Positions 37,420 to 46,648 of a stretch of DNA of 64,000 nt are shown here, piece by piece. The DNA lies in NCBI RefSeq assembly GCF_003467445.1, contig NZ_QSGS01000008.1, positions 43,089 to 107,088 of the forward strand, written 5' to 3'. The notes under the pieces are model-generated. The model worked only from the letters and a program-made list of their open reading frames with translations, was not told the DNA's origin and did no database searches. A program made the position numbers and the translations under genes. Positions within the stretch are counted from its first letter, which is position 1. Each line of letters begins with the position of its first letter. The DNA is from Exiguobacterium sp. AM39-5BH. GTDB taxonomy: Bacteria; Bacillota; Bacilli; Exiguobacteriales; Exiguobacteriaceae.

Positions 37420-39465
37420 ATGATCGATCAATATGAATTAGATCCAGTCCGCAGGAAAAAAACGATCCGTTCACTCGTCGGCTACGCCAAACAAGTGAGA
37501 CGTTCGATTTTCCTCGGATTGACGTTACTATTTTTAGCGGTCGGTGCCGAACTGGCCGGACCGTATATCGCCAAAATCATCATCGACAACCACATCGTCG
37601 CCATCGAGCGCGATTGGGTACAAGTCGAGTCAGGCGGGAGTGTCGCCTTTGACGGCAACTCCTATGAAAAAGAGACACGGCTCGACGGAGAGACCGTCGT
37701 CCGACCTGTCTCGATCGTTCAGACGACAGACGGCTACTATCTCGTCCCTGACGCCGTCATGAACGGTGGCGTCCGTGAGGTCGAAGATGGTGTCCTCACC
37801 ATCACACGAAGCGAAGAGACGGCGACGTATGACAACATCGTGCCGCTCTCATCGACCGACGTGTTCCGCTTCTACGAGACGGATTTACGGGCCGTTCTGT
37901 TGCTGTCTGGTTTGTACGTCGTCTTGCTCCTCATCGCGGCAGGGTTGAACTGGGGACAACAGATGCTCCTCCAACGTTCGGCCCATACCATCGTCAAGAC
38001 GATGCGTCTTGACGTCATGCGGCATTTGCAAACGATTCCGGTCCGCTACTTTGACCAGACACCGATCGGGAAAATCGTCAGCCGCGTCACGAATGACACT
38101 GAGACGATTCGCGACCTATATTTGGGCGTGCTCGCACGCGTCTTCCAAAGCGTCGTCATGATGATTGGTGTCCTGATCGCCATGTTCTTCTTGGACGTGC
38201 GCCTCGGTCTCGTCTCGCTCATCATCATCCCGGTCGTCATCGTCTGGATTAAGCTGTTCCAACGCCTGTCGACCCGAAACAACTTCCGTGTCCGTGCCCT
38301 CGTCGCCGATATGAACGCCCAATTGAATGAGAGCATCCAGACGATGCCGATCATTCAGTCGTACGTCAAAGAAGATCTCGTCTATGACGAGTTCAACGAG
38401 AAAAACAGCGACAACTTCCAAACGAGACGGAAACTGCTCAAACTGGATGCGCTCATGTCGCACAACTTGGTCAACTTCTTCCGCAACATGGCGCTCGCCT
38501 TACTCATCTGGGTCGTCGGTGCGCAGACGCTTGGAACGGGCAGCGTGCTCACGCTCGGGATTTTATACGCCTATATCGATTACGTGTCACGGATCTTTGA
38601 GCCGGTCACACAAATCATGAACCAACTGTCCCCGCTCCAACAAGCGCTCGTCTCGGCAGACCGGATGTTCCAGTTGCTCGACGAGAAAGGGGAAGACGTG
38701 TCCACGGAACGGATTGCACGCTTTAAAGGTGAGGTCGTGTTCGACGACGTGTCGTTCAGCTATGAGGCCGGGAAACCGGTGCTGCAACACATCGATATCC
38801 ATGCGGAACCGGGTGAGACGGTGGCGCTCGTCGGTCATACGGGGAGCGGCAAGAGTTCGATCATGAACCTGCTCATGCGTTTTTATGACCCGTCAGAAGG
38901 AACGCTCAACATTGATGGCATGGACGTGACGAAACTGCCGACGCAAGCCGTCCGCGCCCATCTCGGTATCGTGCTCCAAGACCCGTTCTTGTTCACGGGT
39001 TCGATACGGACGAACGTGACGCTCGGCGACGAGACGATTTCGGACGACCGCGTATGGCGCGCGTTGACGGCGGTCGGAGCCGATCGTTTCGTCAAACAGT
39101 TGCCACACGGGCTAGACGAGCCGGTCATCGAACGCGGCGCCTCCCTTTCGAGCGGAGAGCGCCAATTGATCAGCTTCGCCCGCGCCCTCGTCTTTGACCC
39201 GGCCATCCTTGTCTTAGACGAAGCGACGGCGAGCGTCGATTCAGAGACAGAAGCGCTCATCCAAGAAGCGCTCAAGACGCTCACGTACGGCCGGACGACG
39301 TTCGTCATCGCGCACCGTCTCTCGACGATCCGAGAAGCGGACCAAATCCTCGTCCTCGACCACGGTCACATCATCGAGCGAGGCAACCATCAATCACTCA
39401 TCGCTGATGGCGGGGTCTACGCCCGGATGCATGAGTTGCAAAGTAAACAACAAGCCATCAGTTGA
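37420..39465 (+). CDS. bmrD: Heterodimeric multidrug ABC exporter subunit (BmrD/YheH-like)
   Basis: The 681-residue partner has a large extracytoplasmic insertion (about residues 50-150) between TM1 and TM2, as in B. subtilis BmrD. The insertion is rich in Val/Thr/Glu (for example VQVESGGSVAFDGNSYEKET). Walker A is GHTGSGKSS and Walker B is LVLDEATASVD with a proper catalytic Glu, but the signature is LSSGERQ rather than LSGGQ. This complements the degenerate Walker B of the first subunit, so the pair has one active and one degenerate ATP site. Its start follows GGGGGAATCTCTC. Confidence 0.9.
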   Translation: MIDQYELDPVRRKKTIRSLVGYAKQVRRSIFLGLTLLFLAVGAELAGPYIAKIIIDNHIVAIERDWVQVESGGSVAFDGNSYEKETRLDGETVVRPVSIVQTTDGYYLVPDAVMNGGVREVEDGVLTITRSEETATYDNIVPLSSTDVFRFYETDLRAVLLLSGLYVVLLLIAAGLNWGQQMLLQRSAHTIVKTMRLDVMRHLQTIPVRYFDQTPIGKIVSRVTNDTETIRDLYLGVLARVFQSVVMMIGVLIAMFFLDVRLGLVSLIIIPVVIVWIKLFQRLSTRNNFRVRALVADMNAQLNESIQTMPIIQSYVKEDLVYDEFNEKNSDNFQTRRKLLKLDALMSHNLVNFFRNMALALLIWVVGAQTLGTGSVLTLGILYAYIDYVSRIFEPVTQIMNQLSPLQQALVSADRMFQLLDEKGEDVSTERIARFKGEVVFDDVSFSYEAGKPVLQHIDIHAEPGETVALVGHTGSGKSSIMNLLMRFYDPSEGTLNIDGMDVTKLPTQAVRAHLGIVLQDPFLFTGSIRTNVTLGDETISDDRVWRALTAVGADRFVKQLPHGLDEPVIERGASLSSGERQLISFARALVFDPAILVLDEATASVDSETEALIQEALKTLTYGRTTFVIAHRLSTIREADQILVLDHGHIIERGNHQSLIADGGVYARMHELQSKQQAIS

Positions 39466-39474
39466 GGAGGTCTT

Positions 39475-40578
39475 ATGGAGATTATCGGAAAGCATAACCG
39501 GGCCAAAGTGTTCAATGAACGGATTGACGATACGACGCGGGCCCAAATCCAAACACTTGTCGATCAACCGTTCACGCGAGGCGCCTCGATTCGAATCATG
39601 CCGGACATGCATGCCGGCAAAGGATCGGTCGTCGGGACGACGATGACGATTCACGACAAGGTCGTGCCGAACCTCGTCGGCGTCGACCTTGGGTGTGGCA
39701 TGCTCTGTACGGAAATCAAGGTAAAGCGCATCGACTTTCAACGGCTCGACGACGTCATCCGTCAATATGTACCGAGCGGGATGAACATCCGGGATACAGC
39801 ACACTCTTACGCGTCTGAGCTCCCGCTCGAGGATGTGCGGGCGCCGTATAAGCTCGACCGGGCCCTCCGCTCGGTCGGCACGCTCGGTTCGGGCAATCAT
39901 TTCATCGAAGTGAACCGGGACGAAGCCGGACGCACGTTTCTCGTCATCCACTCCGGTTCACGCCACCTCGGGGTGCAAATCGCCGAGCATTATCAAGGAC
40001 TGGCCGTCGAACAGATGCTCGAGAGAGAGGGCGAGGCACAGAAACGTTTTCAGGACCTCGCTTACGTCGAAGGGGAAGCGATGGCCGATTACATGCACGA
40101 CGTGCGTATCGCCCAGCAATATGCGGCCGCTAACCGTCTTGCCATGACCGATGTCATCATTGAAGCGATGAACTGGAACGTCGTCGATCAATTCGATACG
40201 GTCCACAACTACATCGACCACGACGCGATGATGCTTCGAAAAGGGGCCATCTCGGCGCGGGACGGTGAGCGGGTCATCATTCCGATGAACATGCGCGACG
40301 GATCGCTCATCTGTACCGGAAAGGGCAACCCAGACTGGAACTTCTCAGGACCGCACGGTGCCGGACGGGTCATGTCACGCTCAGCCGCGCGAAAGCGTGT
40401 CGACTTCAACGAATTTAAAAAGTCAATGGCAGATGTCTGGTCAAGTTCGGTCCGACCATCGACGATTGACGAGTCACCGTTTGTCTATAAGTCGATGAAG
40501 GAAATCGTCCGTTATATCGAGCCGGCCGTCACCATCAATCAAATCATCAAACCGCTCTACAACTTCAAGGCGAACTGA
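39475..40578 (+). CDS. rtcB: RtcB-family RNA ligase
   Basis: The 367-residue tRNA-splicing/RNA-repair ligase joins 2',3'-cyclic phosphate (or 3'-phosphate) and 5'-OH RNA ends using GTP and Mn. Active-site features are visible: PDMHAGKGSVVG, NLVGVDLGCGM (metal Asp/Cys), GTLGSGNHFIE, VIHSGSRHLG, and CTGKGNPDWNFSGPHGAGRVMSR with the His that becomes guanylylated. The ribosome binding site GGAGG starts right after the bmrD stop and the ATG is 9 bases from it, so it is part of the same operon. The length fits the shorter RtcB2-like bacterial group. Confidence 0.9.
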   Translation: MEIIGKHNRAKVFNERIDDTTRAQIQTLVDQPFTRGASIRIMPDMHAGKGSVVGTTMTIHDKVVPNLVGVDLGCGMLCTEIKVKRIDFQRLDDVIRQYVPSGMNIRDTAHSYASELPLEDVRAPYKLDRALRSVGTLGSGNHFIEVNRDEAGRTFLVIHSGSRHLGVQIAEHYQGLAVEQMLEREGEAQKRFQDLAYVEGEAMADYMHDVRIAQQYAAANRLAMTDVIIEAMNWNVVDQFDTVHNYIDHDAMMLRKGAISARDGERVIIPMNMRDGSLICTGKGNPDWNFSGPHGAGRVMSRSAARKRVDFNEFKKSMADVWSSSVRPSTIDESPFVYKSMKEIVRYIEPAVTINQIIKPLYNFKAN

Positions 40579-40605
40579 ACATCGTTTCAGTTTCGCCTTT
40601 TTCTT
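40567..40605 (+). terminator. Terminator after rtcB
   Basis: AAGGCGAACTGAA pairs with TTCAGTTTCGCCTT (one bulged base), with five T and a second T-rich tract. Confidence 0.75.
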
Positions 40606-40646
40606 TTCCACGAAAAATCTGATACGCTACAAGAGAGGTGAGCGAA

Positions 40647-40961
40647 ATGGAAAAACGATTAAGCGATTTATCAAAATATGAGCTCGAACAAGAGATTCGA
40701 GCGCTCCATGAACGGAAGCGCAAAGCCGAACAGATGGGCATGGTCAGTGAGATTGAGGTCGTCTTGCGACGGATCGCGATTGCTGAGAGCTACTTGGTCG
40801 ACCCGAAATCGTTCAAGCCCGGGGCGACGTATATCGTCAACTATAATGACCGGCCGTTCCGATTGAAGTTTGTGAATGGTGTCATGGGTTGGGGGACGTT
40901 CGAAGGGGAGACGACCGAGCATGCAATCCCGCTCTCGGAGCTGTCGGAGGTGAAGGCATGA
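40647..40961 (+). CDS. yfhH: YfhH-like protein (DUF1811)
   Basis: From the ATG at 40647 (GAGGTG six bases upstream) the protein has 104 residues: a helical N-terminus (MEKRLSDLSKYELEQEIRAL) and a small beta barrel (KPGATYIVNYNDRPFRLKFV). This is the DUF1811/YfhH pattern; the function is unknown. In B. subtilis yfhH lies next to recX; here it is separated by the lactate permease and ABC-rtcB genes, which supports those being an insertion. The stop overlaps the next gene (ATGA). Confidence 0.8.
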   Translation: MEKRLSDLSKYELEQEIRALHERKRKAEQMGMVSEIEVVLRRIAIAESYLVDPKSFKPGATYIVNYNDRPFRLKFVNGVMGWGTFEGETTEHAIPLSELSEVKA

Positions 40962-41227
40962 ACCGGACCGAACAATATGAGCGCTTGGCACACATCTTGA
41001 AACAGAAGAATGATGTCTTGAGCGATCTCGAGGCGTTGACGTGGGTTGAAGTCCTCTGGGAGGATTTCGAGACGACGCTCGCCCGGGCTGGTGAACCGTA
41101 TCCGGGGGAAGCGAAATCATTCCAGTACGTCATTCAACAGATTGATGCGTACGGACCGCAACTCCACTTGTTCCAAACGAAAAACGAGAAGTTCAAGCAC
41201 TTGATGTCAAAGCGCGACATCCATTAA
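40958..41227 (+). CDS. yfhJ: YfhJ-like WVELL-domain protein
   Basis: This 89-residue soluble helical protein has the WVELL-type motif TWVEVLWEDFETTLARAG (about residues 27-44) and YGPQLHLF. The ATG at 40958 overlaps the yfhH stop; an upstream in-frame start at 40889 would overlap yfhH widely and is rejected. The function is unknown. It is followed by a strong terminator. Confidence 0.78.
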   Translation: MNRTEQYERLAHILKQKNDVLSDLEALTWVEVLWEDFETTLARAGEPYPGEAKSFQYVIQQIDAYGPQLHLFQTKNEKFKHLMSKRDIH

Positions 41228-41254
41228 AAACACGCCGATGCGGCGTGTTTTTTT
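41226..41254 (+). terminator. Terminator after yfhJ
   Basis: AACACGCCG and CGGCGTGTT around ATG, followed by T7. Confidence 0.9.
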
Positions 41255-41257
41255 GCT

Positions 41258-41285
41258 TGCAAACTGCACACAATCCGTTATAATA
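41258..41285 (+). promoter_or_regulatory. Promoter of the XRE-potABCD operon
   Basis: TTGCAA (41258-41263), 16 bases, then a perfect TATAAT (41280-41285). Confidence 0.7.
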
Positions 41286-41331
41286 AAGGTCGCTATTAGT
41301 TCGCTTTATAGTTAAGTATTTATAAACTTTC

Positions 41332-41357
41332 TTTAGTTGAAATCATCTTTCACTAAA
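41332..41357. promoter_or_regulatory. Candidate operator palindrome upstream of the XRE regulator
   Basis: TTTAGTTGAAA and TTTCACTAAA form a nearly perfect inverted repeat around TCATC in the leader, 32 bases before the TTG start. It is a plausible autoregulatory site of the XRE-cupin protein. Confidence 0.45.
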
Positions 41358-41389
41358 CCTGATTTATAGAAGGAAGGAGGGATTAAGAC

Positions 41390-41929
41390 TTGGACGTCGG
41401 TCAAAAAATCAAGCGGCTCCGCGTCAAGAAAGGGTTGACGCAAGAAGAGTTGGCCGAGCGCACGGATTTGAGTAAAGGCTATATCTCTCAAATCGAGCGT
41501 GATTTGAGTTCACCTTCGCTTGAGACATTATTCGACTTGTTGGAAGTGCTCGGTTGCTCGCCGAAAGAGTTCTTCGATGAAGAGATGTTTCAAAAAGTGA
41601 TCTATACCGAGGACGATCGGACCGTCTACGTCGACGAGGAGCGGAAATATCGGACTGAATGGCTCATCCCGGAATCGAACGAAAAAGAGATGGAACCGAT
41701 TTTGCTGACATTCTTCAAACATGGGGAATTTAAGCGTTATGAACCTTCCCGTTCCGAGACGTTCGTCTACGTCCTGTCAGGGCGGGTAGCCCTGAAGCTC
41801 GGCCATCACGCGTACTTCGCTAAAGCCGGAGAAACGTTATATTATGTCGCCTCTGATTCGCATCAGCTCGTCAATGACTACGACGGCGAGAGTGAATGTT
41901 TGATTGTCGCGACCCATTCATATTTATAA
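41390..41929 (+). CDS. XRE-family regulator with C-terminal cupin domain (polyamine-type)
   Basis: The 179-residue protein has a helix-turn-helix ([20 protein letters not shown], then [20 protein letters not shown]) at residues 6-60 and a cupin barrel ([34 protein letters not shown]) in the second half. This is the PuuR-like architecture. It is first in an operon with potABCD (13 bases apart), so it most likely senses polyamines and controls this operon. The TTG start follows GGAGGG. Confidence 0.9.
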   Translation: MDVGQKIKRLRVKKGLTQEELAERTDLSKGYISQIERDLSSPSLETLFDLLEVLGCSPKEFFDEEMFQKVIYTEDDRTVYVDEERKYRTEWLIPESNEKEMEPILLTFFKHGEFKRYEPSRSETFVYVLSGRVALKLGHHAYFAKAGETLYYVASDSHQLVNDYDGESECLIVATHSYL

Positions 41930-41942
41930 GGGAGGAACTGAA

Positions 41943-43049
41943 ATGAACCCAGAAACGATTATTCGCTTTGACAATGTGTCGAAGCGTTACGATGACACCG
42001 TCGTCTTAGAAAACATCAGCTTCGAGATTGAGAAAGGCAAGTTCTACACGTTGCTCGGGCCATCTGGATGTGGGAAGACGACGATTTTACGTTTGATCGC
42101 CGGTTTCACGGATGCGTCAGCAGGCGATATCGAGTTCAACGGGAAACGCATTAACGACGTCCCAGCGAACAAACGTCAAGTGAACACCGTGTTCCAAGAC
42201 TATGCGCTCTTCCCGCACTTGAACGTGTTCGAGAACGTGGCGTTCGGTCTGCGCATCAAGAAGATGAAAGAAGCGGACGTGAAGACGAAAGTCGAACAGG
42301 CGCTCAAATTCGTCAACTTGAAAGGGTACGAGTCACGTGAAATCGATGAGATGTCGGGCGGACAGCGCCAACGTGTCGCCATCGCCCGTGCCATCGTCAA
42401 CGAACCGGAAGTCATCTTGCTCGATGAACCGCTCTCAGCGCTCGATTTGAAACTCCGGACCGAGATGCAATATGAGCTTCGTGAATTGCAACAGCGTCTC
42501 GGCATTACGTTCATCTTTGTCACGCACGACCAAGAAGAAGCGCTCGCGATGTCGGATGAGATTTTTGTCATGAATAACGGGAAAATCGTACAAAGCGGTA
42601 CACCGACCGATATTTACGATGAGCCGATCAACCGTTTCGTCGCCGATTTCATCGGGGAATCGAACATCGTACCGGGCGTCATGCCAGAGGACAACGTCGT
42701 CACGTTCGCCGGGAAGACGTTCGATTGTGTCGACCAAGGGTTTGACCGCAATGAGAAAGTCGAAGTCATCATCCGGCCGGAAGATTTAGAGATGACATCG
42801 GTCGAATCGGCGAAACTCGTTGTCGACGTCGACTCGCAACTGTTCCGAGGCGTTCACTATGAGATTTGCTGCTATGACCAAGAAGGCAACGAATGGCTCG
42901 TTCATTCCACGAAAAAATCGGTCGTCGGTTCGAAAATCGGCCTCACGTTCGATGATGAGGCGATTCACGTCATGCGCTTAGGAGAGACGGAGGAAGAGTT
43001 CGACCGTCGTCTCGAGTCCTATGAGGAGGTCGCTCATGAATCAAACTAG
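41943..43049 (+). CDS. potA: Spermidine/putrescine ABC transporter ATPase
   Basis: The 368-residue ATPase has Walker [11 protein letters not shown]-loop, signature [14 protein letters not shown], Walker [13 protein letters not shown] and the H-loop [14 protein letters not shown]-type domain occupies about residues 240-368. The ATG at 41943 follows GGGAGGAAC; it starts 13 bases after the regulator. Its end overlaps potB by 14 bases. Polyamine specificity is from context with potB-D. Confidence 0.94.
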   Translation: MNPETIIRFDNVSKRYDDTVVLENISFEIEKGKFYTLLGPSGCGKTTILRLIAGFTDASAGDIEFNGKRINDVPANKRQVNTVFQDYALFPHLNVFENVAFGLRIKKMKEADVKTKVEQALKFVNLKGYESREIDEMSGGQRQRVAIARAIVNEPEVILLDEPLSALDLKLRTEMQYELRELQQRLGITFIFVTHDQEEALAMSDEIFVMNNGKIVQSGTPTDIYDEPINRFVADFIGESNIVPGVMPEDNVVTFAGKTFDCVDQGFDRNEKVEVIIRPEDLEMTSVESAKLVVDVDSQLFRGVHYEICCYDQEGNEWLVHSTKKSVVGSKIGLTFDDEAIHVMRLGETEEEFDRRLESYEEVAHESN

Positions 43050-43857
43050 TCAAACCGCGAAGACGGTCTATTTGACGACCTACTGGTTATGGATTGCGCT
43101 GTTCGTCATCGCGCCGCTCCTGCTCGTCGTCTACTACTCGTTTTTTGATATCGAAGGGAACTTGAGTTTAGAGAACTATCAGATGTTCTTCACGTCGACG
43201 TATTTGACGATGACGTTATCTTCTTTCTGGTATGCGTTCTTGATTACGTTCTTCTCGCTTTTGATCGGGTATCCGACCGCCTATTTATTGACGAAGACAA
43301 AGCATAAGCAACTTTGGCTTTTGCTCATCATTTTGCCATCATGGATCAACCTATTGCTCAAAGCCTATGCGTTCCTCGGCATTTTCGGGACGTACGGCAT
43401 CACGAACCAGTTTTTAGAGGCAATCGGCATCGGGACGCAACAGATTTTGTTCACGGACTTCAGTTTCGTGTTCGTGTCGGTGTACATCTTCATCCCGTTC
43501 ATGATTTTGCCGATTTATAACGCCATCGAGAAACTGCCGCCGTCGCTCGTCTATGCGTCGCGCGATCTCGGGGCCTCGAACTGGACGACGTTCCGCCGGG
43601 TCATCTTCCCACTCACGCTCGACGGTGTGAAGTCAGGGATTCAAATCGTCTTCATCCCGGCGTTGTCGCTCTTTATGATCACTCGACTGATTGCGGGGAA
43701 CCGTGTCATCACGCTCGGGACGGCGATTGAACAACAATTCCTCGTCACGCAAAACTGGGGTATGGGCTCGACGATTGCCGTGTTCTTGATTTTGGCGATG
43801 GTCCTCGTCATGGTCATCACACGTGACTGGGGTGCGAAAGGAGCGGTGCGTCGATGA
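43036..43857 (+). CDS. potB: Spermidine/putrescine ABC transporter permease
   Basis: The 273-residue protein has six membrane helices and the EAA loop ([20 protein letters not shown]) about two thirds along. The ATG at 43036 follows GGAGGTC inside the end of potA. It ends overlapping potC by 4 bases. As in other PotB proteins it would pair with PotC in the membrane. Confidence 0.92.
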   Translation: MNQTSQTAKTVYLTTYWLWIALFVIAPLLLVVYYSFFDIEGNLSLENYQMFFTSTYLTMTLSSFWYAFLITFFSLLIGYPTAYLLTKTKHKQLWLLLIILPSWINLLLKAYAFLGIFGTYGITNQFLEAIGIGTQQILFTDFSFVFVSVYIFIPFMILPIYNAIEKLPPSLVYASRDLGASNWTTFRRVIFPLTLDGVKSGIQIVFIPALSLFMITRLIAGNRVITLGTAIEQQFLVTQNWGMGSTIAVFLILAMVLVMVITRDWGAKGAVRR

Positions 43858-44654
43858 AACCGAAAAAATTTAAATTAGCTAACCTCTATTTGATGGCGGT
43901 GTTCTTCATCCTCTATGCACCGATTCTCTATTTGATCGTCTACTCGTTCAACAGCGGCGGGACGATGAGTAACTTTGAAGGCTTTACGCTCGATTGGTAC
44001 AAGTCGCTCTTTACCGACACCCGCCTGCTCGTCATCGTCTTAAACACAATCGTCATCGCCTTGCTGTCGGCGACGATCTCGACCGTGCTCGGCGTCATCG
44101 GGGCGCTCGCTATCTATACGGCGCGACAACGCTTCACGAAGACGTCACTCTTATCACTCAACAACGTGTTGATTGTCAGCCCGGACGTCATCATCGGGGC
44201 GTCGTTCCTCATCTTGTTCACGATGCTCGGGATTCAGCTCGGCTTTTACTCGGTGTTATTGGCGCACATCGCCTTCTCGGTACCAATTGTCGTCATCTTG
44301 GTCTTGCCGAAGCTGCAAGAGATGAGCCCGACGCTCATCGATGCGTCGCGTGACCTTGGGGCAAGTACGTGGGACGTATTGACGAAAGTCATTTTGCCAT
44401 ATATCACACCGGGTATCTTTGCCGGGTTCTTCACGGCACTCACGTATTCGCTCGATGACTTTGCCGTCACGTTCTTCGTGACCGGCAACGGCTTTACGAC
44501 ACTCGCCGTCGAAGTTTACTCACGGGCCCGTCAAGGCATCTCGCTCGAGATTAACGCCTTGTCAGCCATCTTGTTCTTGTTCACACTCATCCTCGTCCTT
44601 GGGTATTACGTGCTCGCCCAACGCGGTGCGAAAGCGAAGGAGGTAAGACGATGA
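43854..44654 (+). CDS. potC: Spermidine/putrescine ABC transporter permease
   Basis: The 266-residue protein has six membrane helices and the EAA loop SRDLGASTWDVLTKVILPYI. The PotC-like segment YSFNSGGTMSNFEGFTLDWY lies after the first helix. It is coupled by ATGA overlaps to potB and potD. Confidence 0.92.
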   Translation: MKPKKFKLANLYLMAVFFILYAPILYLIVYSFNSGGTMSNFEGFTLDWYKSLFTDTRLLVIVLNTIVIALLSATISTVLGVIGALAIYTARQRFTKTSLLSLNNVLIVSPDVIIGASFLILFTMLGIQLGFYSVLLAHIAFSVPIVVILVLPKLQEMSPTLIDASRDLGASTWDVLTKVILPYITPGIFAGFFTALTYSLDDFAVTFFVTGNGFTTLAVEVYSRARQGISLEINALSAILFLFTLILVLGYYVLAQRGAKAKEVRR

Positions 44655-45721
44655 AAAAATTGGTCATCATGTTGACGGTACCGGTCCTCGTCAGTTTCGG
44701 CCTCTTGCTCTGGGTGTATCAAATCAATATGGCGCAAGGGTTTGGCGGCGATAACACGCTCGTCGTCTACAACTGGGGTGATTATATCGATGAAGATTTG
44801 ATTGGAGAGTTCGAGGAAGAGACGGGCTTGAAGGTCATTTATCAGACATTCGACTCGAACGAGGCGATGCTCACGAAAATCGAGCAAGGCGGTACGGCGT
44901 TCGACATCGCCGTACCATCAGACTATGCCATCAGTAAAATGATTGAAGAAGACCTGCTCCTGCCGATCGACTATGACAAACTCGACAACTTTGATAACAT
45001 CGACCCACGTTTTCTCGACAAGTCGTTCGACCCGGGCAACACGTACTCGGTCCCTTACTTCTGGGGGACGGTCGGCATCGTGTACAACCCTGAGCTCGTA
45101 GACGGCGAAATCACGTCGTGGAATGACCTATGGGACATGCCGCTCGAGAATGACATCTTGCTCGCAGACGGGACGCGTGAAGTGATGGGCTTCGGTCTCA
45201 ACTCGCTCGGTTACTCGCTCAACACGACCGACAAAGACGAGTTGCTCGAGGCGGAGAAGAAGCTCGAGACACTTTGGCCGAACATTAAAGCAATCGTCGG
45301 CGATGAAATCAAGATGCTCATGGCCAATCGCGAAGCGGCCGCGGCCGTCGTCTGGTCAGGTGACGCCTCCGAGATCATGTATGAGAACGAAGAGTTGACG
45401 TATGTCATCCCGGAAGAAGGAACGAATCTCTGGTTCGACAACCTCGTCATTCCGAACACATCAAAAAACGTCGAAGGCGCGCACCAGTTCATCGACTTCA
45501 TGCTCGACGCGGAAATCGCGGCCCGAAACACCGATTACGTCGGCTATTCGACGCCGAACGAAGCGGCACTTGAATTCTTGGATGAAGAAGTGACGTCAGA
45601 TGAACGCTTCTATCCGACGAAAGACGTGACGGATGAGCTCGAAGTGTATGAGAACTTAGGCAAGCGCATGAACGCATATTATAATGAACTTTACTTGCGC
45701 TTTAAAATGCAGAGTAAATGA
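44651..45721 (+). CDS. potD: Spermidine/putrescine-binding protein
   Basis: The 356-residue periplasmic-type binding protein starts with a hydrophobic segment (about residues 4-25) and then TLVVYNWGDYIDEDLIGEFE. Polyamine-site residues of PotD type are visible in YNWGDY, VPSDYAISKM and WGTVGIVYN. There is no Cys near the N-terminus, so the usual lipobox is missing; it may be held by an uncleaved signal anchor or be released. It is the last gene of the pot operon, before a strong terminator. Confidence 0.92.
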   Translation: MKKLVIMLTVPVLVSFGLLLWVYQINMAQGFGGDNTLVVYNWGDYIDEDLIGEFEEETGLKVIYQTFDSNEAMLTKIEQGGTAFDIAVPSDYAISKMIEEDLLLPIDYDKLDNFDNIDPRFLDKSFDPGNTYSVPYFWGTVGIVYNPELVDGEITSWNDLWDMPLENDILLADGTREVMGFGLNSLGYSLNTTDKDELLEAEKKLETLWPNIKAIVGDEIKMLMANREAAAAVVWSGDASEIMYENEELTYVIPEEGTNLWFDNLVIPNTSKNVEGAHQFIDFMLDAEIAARNTDYVGYSTPNEAALEFLDEEVTSDERFYPTKDVTDELEVYENLGKRMNAYYNELYLRFKMQSK

Positions 45722-45725
45722 AAGG

Positions 45726-45754
45726 AGTCCCGCTCACCGTGAGCGGGACTTTTT
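45726..45754 (+). terminator. Terminator after potD
   Basis: AGTCCCGCTCA and TGAGCGGGACT with T5. Confidence 0.9.
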
Positions 45755-45775
45755 GTGTTGACTTAGACAGAGAAA

Positions 45776-46507
45776 TTAGCCGATTGGGAATTTTGTCTGT
45801 TGAATGATGTCGATGTGTGCTGCCTTGATCTCATCGCTAACGTGCATATAGGGAAGAAGTTGTTCGTAGACGTTAAGTCGTTCGGCCGGCGACAATCGAG
45901 GTTCACCGGGCTCCGTCATTTGTTTTGCCCATGCTTTTCGATTCAACACCGGTACGCTCGACGACTCAACTCGTTTTAATGTAGAACGGTCACTGAAGAC
46001 GATCCATGATTGCAAACAATTGCGGTCGATACCGAGTAATTGTTCGACGGCCCGCATATGGAGCTCGTTTTGTTTAATCGGATTATAAAATTTGAACTTC
46101 TTTCGGTTGGATAAAGTTTGTGTCCATTGCTGGTCTTGCTCCCGACCGAAGATCCAACCGCTATAATTTTTCGACTCGATGACGTGCACGCCGCTCTCAT
46201 CGATAAACAGAACATCGATTTCAGTCGTCCGATCTCGTTTTGTCGGATGAGGCAAATATAAATTTGTCAAAATGAGTGGGGCAAGCCGGCGCGCTTCGAT
46301 TTCAGCGACGCAACGATACTCCCCATATAATCCGGTATCTTGCACGACTTTCGTGTAACGATGTCCGGTCTGTACGTAATATTGGCTTTGTTTATATCGT
46401 TTTACCTTCGTATAAATGACTGTCCCACAAATTAAAAACAGTGGGACGGCAAAACTGAGTAATGCGACGAATAGACTTCCAAGTACTTCATTCAATAATT
46501 GGCTCAT
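45776..46507 (-). CDS. NERD-domain (nuclease-related) membrane protein
   Basis: From the ATG at 46507 (AAGGGAGC upstream) the protein has 243 residues: an N-terminal membrane helix (LFVALLSFAVPLFLICGTVI) and then a NERD domain (about 55-180) with GLYGEYRCVAEIE, EIDVLFIDESGVHVIESKNY and WIFG. NERD keeps the E-x-D/ExK-like nuclease fold residues. The function is unknown; family members are linked to DNA processing, but this is not settled. It is a single gene. Confidence 0.85.
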   Translation of the reverse strand: MSQLLNEVLGSLFVALLSFAVPLFLICGTVIYTKVKRYKQSQYYVQTGHRYTKVVQDTGLYGEYRCVAEIEARRLAPLILTNLYLPHPTKRDRTTEIDVLFIDESGVHVIESKNYSGWIFGREQDQQWTQTLSNRKKFKFYNPIKQNELHMRAVEQLLGIDRNCLQSWIVFSDRSTLKRVESSSVPVLNRKAWAKQMTEPGEPRLSPAERLNVYEQLLPYMHVSDEIKAAHIDIIQQTKFPIG

Positions 46508-46614
46508 CCTGATGCTCCCTTCTTGTCTAGATTTACTATACAAGATAAAGAGAAACGATAGAGTCAAGTTTGGATGGAATTGGAAATCAGAAATTGAAAA
46601 ATGAAAGTGAAAGA

Positions 46615-46648
46615 TGAAAAAGCCAGTCATCTGTTAAGATGACTGGTC
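46615..46648 (-). terminator. Terminator after the DUF779 gene
   Basis: AGCCAGTCATCT pairs with AGATGACTGGTC around GTTA. T5 follows on the minus strand, and the DUF779 stop codon lies in the stem. Confidence 0.8.
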
